Assembly: GCA_946415795.1 (NCBI GenBank)
Contig: CAMKTW010000081.1
Coordinates: 1 to 7,628, forward strand
Reading direction: 5' to 3'
DNA: 7,628 bases
From: an uncultured Bacteroidales bacterium
GTDB taxonomy: Bacteria > Bacteroidota > Bacteroidia > Bacteroidales > UBA932
Of the stretch, positions 5,512 through 7,628 are shown in pieces. Position 1 is the first letter of the stretch. Each line of letters starts with the position of its first letter. The notes beneath the pieces are model-generated. The model ran no database searches. It was not told the origin of the DNA and saw only the letters and a program-made list of their open reading frames with translations. Position numbers and translations under genes: made by a program.

Positions 5512-7628
5512 TTACAACTCGCCTTCTTCGTCCATAATCCACACGTAACCCTGAGGGAGGTCAGAAGCATAATTCCAAACTATATAGTCGGTGAAATCTC
5601 CATTGGCAGCAACCTGGTAAGGAAAGTCTGCGCAGTCGTAGGGATTGACAGAATAGTGACCGCCCTCCAAAGTAGGCTTAAGTCCGCTGGCAAGGTATAA
5701 GATACCGCCGTTCTCCGCGTCAACATTGTAGGAACCGCTCTTGATGGTAATGGAGGAAGCCCCATAAGCACCGGTTGGATTCTCGGTGGTCGCGCAATCA
5801 GAATCTTTGCCTGCTTTGTCAATCCAGAACATAGCCTTGGTCGCTACGGAAGAATCGGTATTCTTGGTCACGCTGCAGTTCTTGATTGTAACCTCGGAAC
5901 CAGTCTGCGAGCAAACGCTGTAGTACTTGGTACCATTGATTGTACAATCCTCTATCTCGGCAGTGGAGTTGGTGTAAACATTGATACCACCATTTGTAGT
6001 GATGTTCTTGATTTTTGCTCCAGTGACGCCCGCAATGCCGAGGACGTAGCTGTTGGTAACGCCGCTCGTCTTGCCGGCCATGAGCCTACCGTTCTGGATA
6101 GTGAAATTACTAATCCGTCCGTCTGCAGCAAGGATGTGACCAGCTACGAGTGCACAGTTGCCCATATTGGAGAGGGTGTGGCCACCCAGGTCGAGAGTAA
6201 TGTTGTTGGCTGTAATCTCGAGAGGGTTATAGGTGCTGCCAGCCCACTTGTAGTCTGCGTAGGATGCCTGAGAGAAGTCGATATCCATAAGGAGATTGAC
6301 AGTTTCGCCATCGTTAGCAGCAGCTAAGGCAGCCACGAGAGAAGGATACACTACTCCACCAATCTTGGCTTCACCGCCCACTAAAACTTTATAAGGATAC
6401 TCGGCTTTTGTCTCGCTGTCATCATTGGCTACCACACCGTACCCTTCTGCTACATAAGCTGACGGATCCACACTGAAGATACCACCGCTAATAGAAAGCT
6501 GTGAAGCGCTTGCAATATTCAGTGCCCCGTAGAACTTACCATCGGAAATCTTGATTATAGTATTGGGATTTGCCAATGTAGTGATAGCAACGGGTGTGCT
6601 GCCCACTCCGATGAATTCGCCGCCGGTAATTGTGATATCGAAAGGATTATCGGGATATCCAGAATTGCCGAAGACATGCAGTGCTGCAATGGATCCACTG
6701 AATGAGCCGCCGGAGATTTCTGCAATAGTGCCGGAAGTCAGAACATTAATACCATAGTTTCCTTCGTATTCTCCGCTTTCTATCTTTACGGGACCGAAAT
6801 ACGAGTCATTATAATTTCCATGCGCCAGTTCGAGCGCCGAGTTCGCCCATGAAAGAGCCTGACCGTCAGGATAAGACACTGTACAGTTCTTTACAGAGCC
6901 ATAACAAGGTGCGAAACCACCGTATTTAACGGTATTAATCGTCACGTTTTCGAAATCCACAATGGTTAATTCCGTTTGAAGTACAACTTGTGCTACATTA
7001 CTTGTTGCTATCGTTGTATTGCAATCAAACTGGCTGTTCTTAACAGTCAGGCCGGTGAAACCCGCACCGCTGTCAAACACTTTACCAATGCCGTGAAGAT
7101 TATTTCCAGAACCCTCACCCGTACCGTTTTCAACAATACAATTAACGCCAATGAGTTCTACCTCCTGACCGGCCTTCAAGCATTTGAACATTGCTCCGTT
7201 GAGCATTGCTCCGGTATATGTGCCACCGTTAATAATGAGTTTGTTTTCTGACGAATCATTGGCGAGCTTAACGAATCCGTAGCTCTTCATATTGCTTGAA
7301 GCAATTGCCATACCACCACCATTTTTCGAGTTGTTTATGGTGAGAGTAGAACCATTTGTTACGGTTAAGAATCGGCAAAGTTCTGCAGCATTCGTAAGAA
7401 CGAAACCATTTAGATCAAGCGTAAAATCTTGAGGGATCGTTACTTCAGTATCGATAGTGAAGCTGGCCCCTAGTTTATATTCCTTCTCGGTATCAGCTTC
7501 AGCAATTGCGGCAAGAAGTTCATCATATGAGGTAATATAGTCAGCAGCCTCATAGAGGTCTATCCACTCATCGACCACTTCACCGGCGTAGGTATCGACG
7601 CCGTTGGTCTTGGAACCAGCGATGTTGG
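5512..7628 (-). CDS. large right-handed beta-helix repeat protein, N-terminus beyond window
   Basis: The frame is open from the right edge (first codons NIAGSKTNGVDTYAGE) to TAA at 5514-5512, giving at least 704 visible residues; the GTG at 7578 is internal. The sequence is Asn, Gly, Ser and Thr rich and has the ladder of a pectate-lyase-like parallel beta-helix. Numbering from the first visible codon, two tandem modules can be seen. Module 1 opens with SYDELLAAIAEAD (33-45) and LDLNGFVLTN (70-79) and closes with ISGGIFSVDPSAYVAEGY near 379-396. Module 2 opens with PSLVAALAAANDGETV (428-443) and LDLGGHTLSN (478-487) and closes with GGHYSVNPYDC near 655. Rungs of the type I-x-GG-x-[FY]-x-G recur throughout. 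Such proteins are usually secreted or surface-bound and may bind or act on glycans; no catalytic residues are evident. The end (WIMDEEGEL) shows no secretion-system sorting domain or membrane anchor, so export signals would have to be N-terminal. Confidence 0.88.
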   Translation of the reverse strand, partial: NIAGSKTNGVDTYAGEVVDEWIDLYEAADYITSYDELLAAIAEADTEKEYKLGASFTIDTEVTIPQDFTLDLNGFVLTNAAELCRFLTVTNGSTLTINNSKNGGGMAIASSNMKSYGFVKLANDSSENKLIINGGTYTGAMLNGAMFKCLKAGQEVELIGVNCIVENGTGEGSGNNLHGIGKVFDSGAGFTGLTVKNSQFDCNTTIATSNVAQVVLQTELTIVDFENVTINTVKYGGFAPCYGSVKNCTVSYPDGQALSWANSALELAHGNYNDSYFGPVKIESGEYEGNYGINVLTSGTIAEISGGSFSGSIAALHVFGNSGYPDNPFDITITGGEFIGVGSTPVAITTLANPNTIIKISDGKFYGALNIASASQLSISGGIFSVDPSAYVAEGYGVVANDDSETKAEYPYKVLVGGEAKIGGVVYPSLVAALAAANDGETVNLLMDIDFSQASYADYKWAGSTYNPLEITANNITLDLGGHTLSNMGNCALVAGHILAADGRISNFTIQNGRLMAGKTSGVTNSYVLGIAGVTGAKIKNITTNGGINVYTNSTAEIEDCTINGTKYYSVCSQTGSEVTIKNCSVTKNTDSSVATKAMFWIDKAGKDSDCATTENPTGAYGASSITIKSGSYNVDAENGGILYLASGLKPTLEGGHYSVNPYDCADFPYQVAANGDFTDYIVWNYASDLPQGYVWIMDEEGEL

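Noticed and set aside
7576..7578. GTG at 7578 as the start of the beta-helix gene
   Set aside because: The same frame continues without a stop to the right edge with protein-like sequence, and no signal peptide follows the GTG, as expected if the true start is outside.

Overview
This window looks like chromosomal DNA from a member of the Bacteroidales. The grounds are: a promoter with a perfect TTG-N19-TAnnTTTG layout, the Bacteroidetes primary-sigma pattern; an enolase with a Bacteroidetes-like active-site loop (GGAHSAAPIAFQEF); a small DUF486-type membrane protein; and a three-gene sigma-factor cassette of a type seen in gut Bacteroidales. I cannot name the genus. No tRNA, rRNA, CRISPR array or insertion sequence is visible.

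Layout from left to right. (1) Enolase, minus strand, its C-terminus cut by the left edge. (2) A divergent four-helix membrane protein on the plus strand; the promoters of these two genes abut in a 109-bp spacer. (3) A GC-rich convergent spacer, then an acyl-CoA synthetase of the AMP-forming type on the minus strand. (4) A minus-strand operon, read from right to left: a DUF6249-like membrane protein, an ECF-type sigma factor, and a two-helix membrane protein whose ATG overlaps the sigma stop codon. The last is a candidate regulator of the sigma factor. An ECF-like promoter motif lies in front of the operon and a hairpin lies behind it.

(5) A junction at about 5262-5300 where two genes are joined back to back by their broken 5' sides. 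To the left is the C-terminal part of an unrecognised protein (minus strand) with an intact terminator. To the right is the last part of a 4Fe-4S-type aldo/keto reductase (plus strand), also with an intact terminator. This is the oddest feature in the window, and either a rearrangement scar or an assembly join could explain it. (6) A long minus-strand open frame entering from the right edge, encoding at least 704 residues of a right-handed parallel beta-helix protein built from two tandem modules. A strong bidirectional terminator separates it from the reductase remnant.

The genes do not form one pathway: enolase and the acyl-CoA synthetase are housekeeping metabolism, the sigma cassette is an envelope-linked regulatory unit, and the beta-helix protein is probably an exported or surface protein. 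The only candidate for a poorly described system is the sigma/membrane-protein cassette, whose membrane partner lacks the zinc-binding motif of classical anti-sigma factors.
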